Below, piece after piece: positions 41,643 through 52,299 of a stretch of DNA of 64,000 bases. This stretch comes from Enhygromyxa salina (lineage in GTDB: Bacteria > Myxococcota_A > Polyangia > Nannocystales > Nannocystaceae): positions 1-64,000 of the forward strand of contig NZ_PVNK01000015.1 of NCBI RefSeq assembly GCF_002994615.1. Direction: 5' to 3'. Under the pieces are notes generated by a model that was given only the letters and a program-made list of their open reading frames with translations, ran no database searches and was not told where the DNA came from. The first letter of the stretch is position 1. Each line of letters opens with the position of its first letter. A program made the translations under genes and the position numbers.

Positions 41643-42140
41643 GTGAGCGATACCAACCCGATCGACGATCCCGTGGCCGCGTGGACCCTGCCCAAGCGCA
41701 AGGTCGTGGTCCCCTTCGACTTCTCCGAGGCCTCGCGCAAGGCCCTCGAGGTCGCGCGAACCTTCGTGCCCGACGCGGGCATGCCCGACGGCGGCACGAT
41801 CTCGGTCATCCACATCATCGTGCCCCCGCCGATGACCGCGCCCGGCCGACTCCTGCGCGGCCCCTTCGACGAGGAGCGCGCGATCGCCCAGGGCTTCACG
41901 GTCCTGCGCGAGGCCCTCGCCGACGCGGGCGTGCCCGAGTTCGAGGCGCACGTGCGCGTGGCGTCCAACCCCGCCGAGGAGCTCGTGGCCTTCGCCGAGC
42001 GCGACCGCAGCGAGCTCATCGTGATCTCTTCGCACGCGCGCAGGGGCTTCGACCGCTGGCTGCTCGGGTCCACGGCCGAGCGCGTGGTCCGGCTCGCGCC
42101 CTGCCCGGTCCTGGTCCTGCGCGGGCCCAAGCCCCAGTAG
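41643..42140 (+). CDS. Universal stress protein, single domain
   Basis: A 165-residue UspA-type protein. RKVVVPFDFSEASRKALEVA opens the fold, and SELIVISSHARRGFDRWLLG followed by STAERVVRLAPCPVLVLR gives the ATP-binding signature G-2x-G-9x-(S/T) region. It may bind ATP, unlike the tandem neighbour. GTG start, 24 bases after the preceding Usp gene, so probably co-transcribed. Role in general stress tolerance is inferred from the family. Confidence 0.87.
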   Translation: MSDTNPIDDPVAAWTLPKRKVVVPFDFSEASRKALEVARTFVPDAGMPDGGTISVIHIIVPPPMTAPGRLLRGPFDEERAIAQGFTVLREALADAGVPEFEAHVRVASNPAEELVAFAERDRSELIVISSHARRGFDRWLLGSTAERVVRLAPCPVLVLRGPKPQ

Positions 42141-42214
42141 CGCGACAGGGCGCGACAGGGCGCGAGAGCGACAGGGCGCGAGAGCGCGCGAGACCCGGAT
42201 ACCATGCCAGGGTC

Positions 42215-42688
42215 ATGACCGGCTTCAACCCCTACGCCCCGCCCTCGGCCGAGAGCGACGGCCCGTCGGACCTTCCCGGGACCGGCGAGCCGCTGTTCAC
42301 CGACGCCCAGGTCGCGGGCGCGACCTTCCTCGGCAGCCCGATCGCCGGCTTCATCGTGCTCGCGATCAACGAGCGCCGCATGGGCCGGACCCAGCGCTTC
42401 GGCAAGACCGTGGTCGTCGGTGTGCTCGCCAGCGTCGCCGTCTTCGCCCTCGCGCTCGTGATACCGCCCGAGGTCCCGAACTTCGTGCTCACCCTCGCCT
42501 ATCTGTTCGGCATGCAGCAGCTCGCGCGGCACTGGCAGGGCGAGGAGCTCATGGAGCGGCTGTCGAGCGGGACCACGAAGGGTTCCAACTGGGTCATCGT
42601 CGGCGTCGGCGTGGCCTGCTTCGCGGCCGTGGTCGGGCTGGCCTTCGGCTTGTTCCTGCTCGCTCCCTCGCTGTTCCCCGACGCGTGA
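42215..42688 (+). CDS. Small membrane protein, unknown
   Basis: A 157-residue protein with three or four hydrophobic segments (FLGSPIAGFIVLAINERR, VVVGVLASVAVFALALVIP, FVLTLAYLFGMQQLA, WVIVGVGVACFAAVVGLAFG). The N-terminus (NPYAPPSAES) is typical of small uncharacterised membrane proteins. The region before it, 42141-42195, is a GCGCGA/CAGGGC simple repeat. No function can be assigned. Confidence 0.65.
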   Translation: MTGFNPYAPPSAESDGPSDLPGTGEPLFTDAQVAGATFLGSPIAGFIVLAINERRMGRTQRFGKTVVVGVLASVAVFALALVIPPEVPNFVLTLAYLFGMQQLARHWQGEELMERLSSGTTKGSNWVIVGVGVACFAAVVGLAFGLFLLAPSLFPDA

Positions 42689-42719
42689 TCGCGCAACCGC
42701 CAGCCGCTATCCTGCGCCC

Positions 42720-43406
42720 ATGCCCCTCAGCCCCGGCGTCCACTTTCTCGAGCCGACGATCCCCGTACACGTGTTCGAGGCGTCGACGCCCGGCCCGACC
42801 GCGCTGATCCAGGCCGGCATCCACGGCGACGAGATCGCTGGCGTCCACGCGCTGCAAGAGCTGCTCGAGGCCACGATCCGCCCGACCCACGGGCGCTTGC
42901 TGATCTGCCCGGTCATGAACCCTCGCGCCTACCGAGCGCGGCGCCGCGCCCCGGCCGACGGCCTCGACCTCAACCGCTGCTTCCCGGGTGACGCCAGCGC
43001 CGACGCCTGGGAGCTCCGCCTCGCCCGCAAATTCATGGATCTGGTCGAGGACGAGCGCCCGGCGTTGATGGCGACCTTGCACGAGTCGCAAAAACGCTAC
43101 GACCCGAGCGCCGAGCGCCCGACCTTCGGCCAGACCCTCGTCTACGGCGTCGAGCCGATGCCCGAGATCATTTCGCGGACCGTCGCGCGCCTCAACGAGC
43201 GCTTCGCTTCAGACCAGGAGCGCTGGGATCCGCAGTACTTTCCGGTCGCGACCTCGTCGACCGAGGTGATCGTCGACGCCGTCGGCTGCGTCGGCATCTG
43301 CGTCGAGACCTGGATGGGCTTCGAGGAGCCCCATCGGATCGAGATGCAAAAGACGGTCGTCGAGTATCTGCTCGATGATATCGGTGTACGCAAGCTCAAC
43401 GCTTGA
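42720..43406 (+). CDS. AstE/aspartoacylase-like zinc hydrolase
   Basis: A 228-residue M14-type enzyme. The zinc ligands are His35 and Glu38 in GIHGDEIAG and a later His in TLHESQKRYD (about 121). The substrate-binding patch is MNPRAYRARRRAPADGLDLN, with RxxR and DLNRCFPG as in succinylglutamate desuccinylase/aspartoacylase. VGICVETWMGFEEP near the end holds the catalytic Glu. It should cleave an amide between a small acyl group and an amino acid; the exact substrate is unknown. Compact for the family. The ATG is 31 bases after the preceding stop. Confidence 0.85.
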   Translation: MPLSPGVHFLEPTIPVHVFEASTPGPTALIQAGIHGDEIAGVHALQELLEATIRPTHGRLLICPVMNPRAYRARRRAPADGLDLNRCFPGDASADAWELRLARKFMDLVEDERPALMATLHESQKRYDPSAERPTFGQTLVYGVEPMPEIISRTVARLNERFASDQERWDPQYFPVATSSTEVIVDAVGCVGICVETWMGFEEPHRIEMQKTVVEYLLDDIGVRKLNA

Positions 43407-43419
43407 CCTAACAATCGCA

Positions 43420-43842
43420 CTATTTGTACAGGCTGCGGATCGAGACCGGTCGGCTCCGCTCGCGCTCGTCGGTGTCGAGCGCGTGGGCGCCCGAGGGCAG
43501 CGGCTCGGCTTCACGCCGCGCAGCCAACAACAGCTGATTCTCGAGCGCCCACACCAGCGCCCGGCTGGCCTCGCGCCCCAGGCGGTCCCCGCGATCCCCC
43601 ACGCGCCGCGCGACCTGCATCATGGTGTCGACCGAGCGCGCGTCGCGGCTGGGCTCGATCGAGCGCAGCGCCGAGCCCATGAGGTCGAGCGCGGCCGCGA
43701 GCGCGTTCGAATTGCCCGCAGAATCGAAGCGCCGGGCATCATCGATCGCCGCCGCCGCGAGGGTCTCGAACTCGCGCGGAGAGCTCACGACTGCATCGGC
43801 GAAGTTCGCGAGGGCGCTCAATCCCGTCTCGTCGAATTCCAT
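43420..43842 (-). CDS. Small helical hypothetical protein
   Basis: A 140-residue protein from ATG 43842, almost entirely helical (LSALANFADAVVSSPREFET, LAAALDLMGSALRSIEPSRD, LGREASRALVWALENQLLLA). No motif recognised. Convergent with the AstE-like gene (13-base gap). Length and codon use look real. An earlier start at 43884 is possible. Confidence 0.5.
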   Translation of the reverse strand: MEFDETGLSALANFADAVVSSPREFETLAAAAIDDARRFDSAGNSNALAAALDLMGSALRSIEPSRDARSVDTMMQVARRVGDRGDRLGREASRALVWALENQLLLAARREAEPLPSGAHALDTDERERSRPVSIRSLYK

Positions 43843-43933
43843 AGCCGCCACTATGGCAGCTCCAAGGTGAGCACACCAGGACAATTGCTACTTCTGCGCG
43901 CGTAGGATTGGACACATGTAAAGATAAAACGGG

Positions 43934-45727
43934 TCATATCCCGGCCGGCGAATTGCTCAATGGCCTATCGCCAGGATTGGTCGTCTCGGCATCGCTCACC
44001 TTCGGCGCGCGGATTTGCTGGACCCCCGTTAACACCAGGCGCACGGCCGCGCCGTGGTCCGAGCGCCCATCGGCCGTGAACTCCTCGACGAACTCGGCCG
44101 CGATCGTGAGCACGACCGCGGCCGCGCCCGGCTCCAGGTCGATCTCGCGCGCGCCGTCAGCCGGGTCTTTCCACAGCGCGATCGTGCGCTTGGGGGTCAT
44201 GCCCGGCGGGACCGAGCGCAACGCCATGCCCAGCGAGGTGACCGTCAGGATCGAGCTGCCCGGATCGTCAGCGAGCACGCTCGCGTAGCGTCCGGGCCAG
44301 CGCGCGGCCAGCTGCGGCCCGTCCATCAGCAGCGCAATGACCAGGTTTGGACCGACCGCACGGATCACGTCGGCGACCGGATCGGGCCGCGCGAGGTCTT
44401 CACAAATGAGCGGCGCCATGCACAGCCACGGGTTCGCGCAGACAAAGTTGATCTCTCGCGGGCGCACGCGCATGGGCTCCCACCACAGCCGCCCCGCGTC
44501 GAGGCTCGCGGCCAGGCCATATTGTGCGATCTGCGACGCGTCGAGGCGCCAGCGATGGTGCTTATCTTGACAGTAGCGAGCGAGGTAGGAGGGATGCCGG
44601 ACGCCGAGGTATGCATAATTGCGCCGGACCCCGCGAACCCCGGCGAGCAAGAAGCCGACCCGCTCACCGAGCGCGGCCTCGGCTTGATCGGCCTCCTCCT
44701 CACTGAGCGCGCTCTCAGGCAGGATCACGGCGCTGACCTGCCCGACCCGCTCTTCGGCGGCCCCGAGCAGGCGCATGAGGTTGAGCTCGGGGTCGAAGGC
44801 GTGCTCGGGCTCGTACTCGAAGAACCCAAACGCGCTCGGGTCGAGCACGAGGTCGGAGATCCCCGACGCGCGAAAGTCCTCGGGCCTGACCTTGTAGGGC
44901 CACGGGATGACCAACAAATTGAGCTCGTGAGCCCGCTCGCCGGGGAGCAACATCGTGCTGGTTTGCCAATTGACCTTGACCTCGGATCGGTCGATTGCGA
45001 GGTTGTGCGAGAGCGAGCGAATCGTGAGACCGGTCTGCGGCGTCCGCAGCTTTGGCAACACTCGAATACGATCCGTACCGAATTCGCTGATTGTCCCCCG
45101 GTACAACAAGCTCTGACGCGCGTGCATCCCGATCCCAGGCTCGGCGCACGACCCCGGCACGCCGAAGCCCGCGCTCGCGAGGTCCGCGAGGGCGTGGAGC
45201 TCGAGCAGCGCCTGGCACAGCGACCAGCCCTCCGGGGTAATCAGCGACGCGACCGCCGCGTCGAAGCTGCGCGCGATCGAGCTGCACAAGGTGACGACAT
45301 CGACCCCTGGCCCGGTGGGCGGCCCGACCTCGCCGTCGGCTGCAACCCCTTGGGCCTGCCCTTCGGAGGTCGGGTCCCGGCGTCGCTCCTGGTATTCGGC
45401 CCAATCTCGCCAGACCCGTGCGGCGTGCTCGAGGTGGGCTTGCCAGCGCAGGCGGCGGAGGGCCGCGCGATCCTCGACGCTCCGGCCCCGGCGCCGCGAC
45501 CTCGGGACGTCGTCATAGTCGCCGTCGACCTGCTCGCGGGCGAGGATCGGCGGCCACTGGTGCTCGCTGGCCTCGCTGTGGGGGGAGATCACCAGCCGAT
45601 AGGCGCCGCTGTCGGCGAGCACGACCGAGGTAAACGCGAACAGGTCGGGCGGCCACGTCGGCCGCAGCTGCCAGGCACGCTCACCGGCAATTTCACGCCA
45701 CGCTTCGCCAATTGTCTTGCCACTCAC
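43934..45727 (-). CDS. Large nitrilase-fold (carbon-nitrogen hydrolase) protein with extra N-terminal domain
   Basis: A 597-residue protein. The Glu-Lys-Cys triad of the nitrilase superfamily can be placed: Glu338 in SAVILPESALS, Lys389 in YCQDKHHRWRLD, Cys442 in APLICEDLARPDP, followed by NLVIALLMDGPQLAARWPGR and TVTSLGM. Residues 1-about 250 form an unrelated N-terminal part beginning WREIAGERAWQLRPTWPPDL. Similar nitrilase-like proteins are known from reverse-transcriptase-linked phage-defence genes, but no reverse transcriptase is nearby. The GTG at 45727 was chosen because GGAGG lies a few bases upstream. Substrate unknown. Confidence 0.72.
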   Translation of the reverse strand: MSGKTIGEAWREIAGERAWQLRPTWPPDLFAFTSVVLADSGAYRLVISPHSEASEHQWPPILAREQVDGDYDDVPRSRRRGRSVEDRAALRRLRWQAHLEHAARVWRDWAEYQERRRDPTSEGQAQGVAADGEVGPPTGPGVDVVTLCSSIARSFDAAVASLITPEGWSLCQALLELHALADLASAGFGVPGSCAEPGIGMHARQSLLYRGTISEFGTDRIRVLPKLRTPQTGLTIRSLSHNLAIDRSEVKVNWQTSTMLLPGERAHELNLLVIPWPYKVRPEDFRASGISDLVLDPSAFGFFEYEPEHAFDPELNLMRLLGAAEERVGQVSAVILPESALSEEEADQAEAALGERVGFLLAGVRGVRRNYAYLGVRHPSYLARYCQDKHHRWRLDASQIAQYGLAASLDAGRLWWEPMRVRPREINFVCANPWLCMAPLICEDLARPDPVADVIRAVGPNLVIALLMDGPQLAARWPGRYASVLADDPGSSILTVTSLGMALRSVPPGMTPKRTIALWKDPADGAREIDLEPGAAAVVLTIAAEFVEEFTADGRSDHGAAVRLVLTGVQQIRAPKVSDAETTNPGDRPLSNSPAGI

Positions 45728-46158
45728 CTGCGACCTCCGATTCGTGCTGTCGTGTTGCCACCGACCGCGGTCGGGCTGAGCTCGGGGATTCGTCAATTAC
45801 GAACCGCCGAGTTCAGCGCCGACCACCTTCGATACGATTGAGACTACCCCCGGACCTATCCGATTGCACGCATCAGCGAGCGCTAGGGTCGTGAAACCTC
45901 ACGACTTTTTTGCTATGCCAACCTCGGGTCGCGCAAATCAACATAGTGTAGACATTCGGCATACCGAACCATCGATTGGGTGTTCGCCAATTACAACAAT
46001 GTCCCCCTCATCGACGGGCCGGGGTGCGCCCTCGCGCGCCGCCGGGAGGCGCCGATGCCGAGGTTGGCTTGGGGGTCGGCCTCACTCGCTTTGAAGCCGC
46101 CGAGCGAAGGCCCTCGACCCCGCGCAGGGTCGGCCCCACACACGCCCCGCGGTCGGTT
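45728..46158. other. Spacer with an isolated terminator-like hairpin
   Basis: About 430 bases between the divergent nitrilase-fold and zinc-ribbon genes. Moderately AT-rich from about 45860 to 46000. It contains a clear terminator-like hairpin on the plus strand at 45888-45911 with no recognisable gene ahead of it. No other feature seen. Confidence 0.45.
45888..45911 (+). terminator. Intrinsic-terminator-like hairpin without an upstream gene
   Basis: GTCGTGA-AACC-TCACGAC is a perfect 7-bp stem with a 4-base loop, directly followed by six T residues. This is a textbook intrinsic terminator for plus-strand transcription. The nearest upstream gene is on the minus strand, so it would end a short unannotated RNA or the leader of a lost gene. 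Confidence 0.6.
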
Positions 46159-46806
46159 ATGCTCGGGGAGATGCGCGGCCTCCGGCTCCTGACCCTCGCG
46201 CCGAGGGTGGACGAACAGCACCCGGGCGTGCTCCGGGCTCGGACCCCGCTGCTCATGCGGCTGTTGACCCTCGGGGCGGTCTACCGCGAGGTCATCGTCG
46301 ACCGACGGTCGCGCTATGTCATCATCGAGCGGCGGCTGCTCTGGGGCCTTCGACGCCAACGCGTGATCCCCTTTCGCATCGTCCGGCGCATCGTCTATGA
46401 CTACGATCGGACCGTGACCTCGCTGCGCGCCCACCTCCACGGGGTCGACAGCGGCGACGAGATCGAGCGCTTCGACGTCGCCCTGGTCGTGGCCACGCGC
46501 GAGGACGTGCCCGACAGCCACGCGCACCTGTACGAGGAGCAGGTCCCGCTGTTCAGCTTTCACGGCGAGGGCCAAGGCGGCGGGTTGATCCTGCGGCCGG
46601 ACCTCGAGGGCCAGCAAGAGCAGCTCTCACGTCGCTACGTCGAGCGCCTCCGCGAGCTGCTCGGGGTCGGCTTTGGCAACGAGCTCGAGCAGCTCAGCGA
46701 CGACGCCGGGCGGGCCTGGAGCTGCTCGGGCTGCGGGCGGCCGGGGCCGCCACGGGCGGGGCGTTGCTACTACTGCGGCGGCCAGCTCGAGATCACGAAG
46801 TCCTGA
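46159..46806 (+). CDS. Hypothetical protein with C-terminal zinc ribbon
   Basis: About 215 residues. The first 110 look beta-rich and basic (YREVIVDRRSRYVIIERRLL, PFRIVRRIVYDYDRTVTSLR). The C-terminus is a CxxC-x(n)-CxxC zinc ribbon, SCSGCGRPG ... RCYYCGGQL. Family unknown. Start is ATG 46159 or 46171; GGGGAG lies right before the second. No signal peptide. Confidence 0.6.
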   Translation: MLGEMRGLRLLTLAPRVDEQHPGVLRARTPLLMRLLTLGAVYREVIVDRRSRYVIIERRLLWGLRRQRVIPFRIVRRIVYDYDRTVTSLRAHLHGVDSGDEIERFDVALVVATREDVPDSHAHLYEEQVPLFSFHGEGQGGGLILRPDLEGQQEQLSRRYVERLRELLGVGFGNELEQLSDDAGRAWSCSGCGRPGPPRAGRCYYCGGQLEITKS

Positions 46807-47116
46807 GGTCCTGAGGTCCTGAGGTCACGGTCGCCAAGGCGCCAGCAAGGCGGTCGAGCGAGCCCGAGCCCGAGCCCGAGCCCGAGCGCAGCGAAGCGCA
46901 GCCGCCAACCTGCGAAGCCCGGGGCCCGGCTAGGGGGCCCGACTCACGAGCAGCGAGGGCGAGCCCGCCCTCGACGACATCGACCGCAAGCACGAGCGCA
47001 CGAGCTCGCGGCCCGCGGTCGAGACGGCATCGCGCGCCGCCCCGCCGCCAGAGCGCAGCGAGGGCGACGGGCTCGGCGGCTGCAGCTGAGCCCGCCGAGC
47101 CCTCACCAAGACCCGC
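46807..47116. other. Low-complexity spacer
   Basis: Contains tandem GAGGTCCT units at 46805-46826 and a run of GAGCCC repeats near 46860-46890, then GC-rich sequence without a convincing frame. It separates the zinc-ribbon gene from the convergent clpA. Confidence 0.5.
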
Positions 47117-49727
<2,611 letters not shown>

Positions 49728-49741
<14 letters not shown>

Positions 49742-50072
49742 CTGGGTCGTCCTCGGGTTCCATCGAGGCCATCAGCGGGCACTCGTTTTGTCGGGCGAGC
49801 ATGTGGGTCTGCGCGACCTTGGTCTCGGCGATCTCGTGGGTGAAGACACCGGCGACGCCGACGCCCGAGTTGTGTACATGCAGCATGATCTCCGTCGACT
49901 TCGACTCCCCGTGATGAAACACGGTCTGAAGCAGACGGACGACGAAGTCCATCGGCGTGTAGTCGTCGTTGTGGAGGAGCACGCGGTACATGCGCGGGCG
50001 TTTGGATTTGCGTTCGTCGCGGGATTTGAGCGCGACGCCGCGTTGGGGTTCTTCTTTGCGCTTGTCGGGCAT
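49728..50072 (-). CDS. clpS: ClpS adaptor of the N-end rule
   Basis: A 114-residue adaptor. The core is YRVLLHNDDYTPMDFVVRLL, then MLHVHNSGVGVAGVFTHEIA and ETKVAQTHMLARQNECPL. NDD and the His residues form the pocket for N-degron residues. It binds ClpA and delivers proteins with bulky hydrophobic N-terminal residues. The ATG at 50072 gives the standard short basic N-terminal tail; earlier starts are less likely. Overlap with clpA supports co-translation. Confidence 0.93.
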
Positions 50073-50170
50073 GACGCAGAAAATCTGACGATGGTCTCGG
50101 AGGGAGTGGGCTGCGTGGCCCCGTGGCATTGTAGCGGAAGTCGGAGTTTGCGCCGGGCGCCACAAGGGTA

Positions 50171-51385
50171 ATGCTCGCCTTCGTGGATCTGACTCTGACC
50201 GAGCGCAGGAGTATCGAAGGCGTCAATAGCGCGAGCTGGAACGCGCTGGATCACGCGCCCTCCCCCTTTTTGGAGTGGGGCTTCCTTCGCGCGCTCGAGC
50301 TGTCCGGCTCCGTCGGGGTTGCCGCGGGTTGGGATCCACACTACCTCCTGGTCCACGGTGCGCAGGGAGGCTCCCCCGATCAGCGGGGCCTGCTCGGGGC
50401 GGTGGCCGCCTACGTCAAGGACCACAGCTACGGCGAGTACATCTTCGACTTCCACTGGGCCCGCGCGTCGACGCGCGCGGGGATCCCCTACTACCCGAAG
50501 CTCGTCATCGCCGCCCCGGCGACGCCGGCGACCGGGCGCCGGATCCTGCTCCACCCCGATCTCGACGAGGCCGGCCGCGACGCCGTCGCCCAGCGGCTGA
50601 TCGCGGGCGTGCGCGAGCTCGCCGACGAGCGCGACTGCGGCTCGATCCACTGGTTGTTCGTGACCCCCGACGAGCGCGAGCGCCTCGTGGCCGCCGACTT
50701 CGCCGCCCGCAGCAGCTACCAATTCCACTGGCACAACCGCGGCTACGAGGACTTCGACGGCTTCCTCGCCGAGCTGACCTCGCGCAAGCGCAAGCAGATC
50801 CGCAAGGAGCGACGCCGCGCGCGAGCGGCCATCGACGGCGTCCGCTTCGTGCCCGGCCCCGAGCTCGACGCGACCCAGCGCGCGGCCCTCGATCGCTTCT
50901 ATCGGCGCACGACGAACCTCTACGGCGGCCGCCAGTACCTCCGGCCCGGCTTCTTCGAGGCCCTGCTCGAGCTCGCGCCCGAGCGCGTTCGCTTCCTCGA
51001 GGCCACCCGCGCGAGCGACCTGATCGCGGGCGCGCTCTTCTTCGAGACCGAGCACGGGCTCTACGGCCGCTACTGGGGCTGCGACGAGGAGATCGAGTTC
51101 CTCCACTTCGAGGCGGCCTACTACGCGGGGGTCGAGCGCTGCATCGAACGCGGGCTGCCGCTGTTCGAGGCCGGGGCCCAGGGCGAGCACAAATTGTTGC
51201 GTGGCTTCTTGCCCGCGGCCTGTCACTCGGCGCACTGGCTGCGCCACCCGGGCCTCGACCGTGGGGTGCGAGAATTCTTGCGCGAGGAGGCCGTGGCGGT
51301 GGCCCACCACATCGACCAGCTCGAGGGCTACGGCCCCTACCGCAGCGAGGGTCTCGGACGAAGCCCGAGTCGGGAGACGGACTGA
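50171..51385 (+). CDS. GNAT/FemAB-like acyltransferase (peptidogalycan-biosynthesis family)
   Basis: A 404-residue protein of the DUF482/COG3146 type. Motifs are [100 protein letters not shown] and [18 protein letters not shown]. The fold is two GNAT domains, as in Fem enzymes that add amino acids to cell-wall precursors; the actual substrate is unknown. It is divergent from clpS across about 100 bases. Its 3' end carries the short repeat GTCTCGGACGAAGCCCGAGT (51351-51370). Confidence 0.85.
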   Translation: MLAFVDLTLTERRSIEGVNSASWNALDHAPSPFLEWGFLRALELSGSVGVAAGWDPHYLLVHGAQGGSPDQRGLLGAVAAYVKDHSYGEYIFDFHWARASTRAGIPYYPKLVIAAPATPATGRRILLHPDLDEAGRDAVAQRLIAGVRELADERDCGSIHWLFVTPDERERLVAADFAARSSYQFHWHNRGYEDFDGFLAELTSRKRKQIRKERRRARAAIDGVRFVPGPELDATQRAALDRFYRRTTNLYGGRQYLRPGFFEALLELAPERVRFLEATRASDLIAGALFFETEHGLYGRYWGCDEEIEFLHFEAAYYAGVERCIERGLPLFEAGAQGEHKLLRGFLPAACHSAHWLRHPGLDRGVREFLREEAVAVAHHIDQLEGYGPYRSEGLGRSPSRETD

Positions 51386-51443
51386 GTCGGGAGACGGACT
51401 GCCCCCTCTGGTCGCGGCCGGCGACTCGTGGCATGTTGCCGCG

Positions 51444-52106
51444 ATGGAACCGGCCACCGCCGCGCTCGATCACCACCTGGCCCGCGGGCTGTTGCGGAGC
51501 GCGGTCACGTGGCTCGAGCTCGAAGCCGAGAGCGGGCGCCGTCACGGCTGGCGGGCGCGAGAGATCGGCGCGATCGCGATCTTGGGCGGCTTCGGGGGCC
51601 TCGCCGCCCGGTCCGAGCGGCTCCTGTCCGAGGCCGACCACGTCCACGCCGACGACGACGATCACTCGGCCCTCGACCCGGTCTTGCCCCACGGCGACGA
51701 GCTCGCCGAGATGTTCCCGCCCTACTCCTCGGTCGCGGTCCTGAGCCACGCGCGCAAGGCCGCGCCGCCGCACCTCTCGCTGGCCCTCGATCGTCACTTC
51801 GACGAGGCCTGGGCGCGCTGCGAAGACGACGCCCAGCGCGAGGAGGTCGCGGCGATCCGCGCCCTGCTCGGCGACTTCGAGGGCGCGCTCTCGATCCTCG
51901 GTCGCGCCGACTACCCCCGCGACCGCCAGATCGGCCCGCTGATGGTCATCGCGATCGAGGCCCTGCGCCTCGGCAACCCCTCGCTCACGCGCAAGCTCGT
52001 GCTCGAGGAGCTCGGCGGCCACGACGGGCTCGACTGGTGGATCCCGGTCGCGACCGGGCTGCTCGGGCGGCTGCCGTGGCAGGGCTACCCCCTGCCCGAG
52101 AGCTGA
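51444..52106 (+). CDS. Hypothetical protein, 220 residues
   Basis: Helical, Ala/Leu-rich protein with acidic patches (HVHADDDDHSALDPV). Segments such as AIRALLGDFEGALSILGRAD and AIEALRLGNPSLTRKLVLEE resemble degenerate TPR helices. No catalytic motif. Probably cytoplasmic. It follows the FemAB-like gene by 58 bases and ends just before copy 2 of the 182-bp element. Confidence 0.6.
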   Translation: MEPATAALDHHLARGLLRSAVTWLELEAESGRRHGWRAREIGAIAILGGFGGLAARSERLLSEADHVHADDDDHSALDPVLPHGDELAEMFPPYSSVAVLSHARKAAPPHLSLALDRHFDEAWARCEDDAQREEVAAIRALLGDFEGALSILGRADYPRDRQIGPLMVIAIEALRLGNPSLTRKLVLEELGGHDGLDWWIPVATGLLGRLPWQGYPLPES

Positions 52107-52117
52107 GCGACACCGAG

Positions 52118-52299
52118 CTAGCAGCCCGGGGTGCTATGCCTCGCGCCGCCTCGCTTGGCCTTTTCGCCGAGGGCTTTGTCGCCAAAACTTGCAGTACGCC
52201 CGGTACAGCGGCGTTTTGGCTTCGCGCCCTCGGCGAAAATTCCGGCGCGAGGCGACACGATGCCTAGCACCCCGGGCTGCTAGCAGCCCGGGGTGCTAG
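52118..52299. repeat. 182-bp palindromic dispersed element, copy 2
   Basis: The second copy of the element at 32941-33122, equal in length, with about seven substitutions by eye. It again starts and ends with CTAG. The stop codon of the Lhr-type helicase (52296-52298, minus strand) is formed by its final CTAG. Sequence identity over the stems and loop is high, so the two copies are recently related. Confidence 0.9.
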
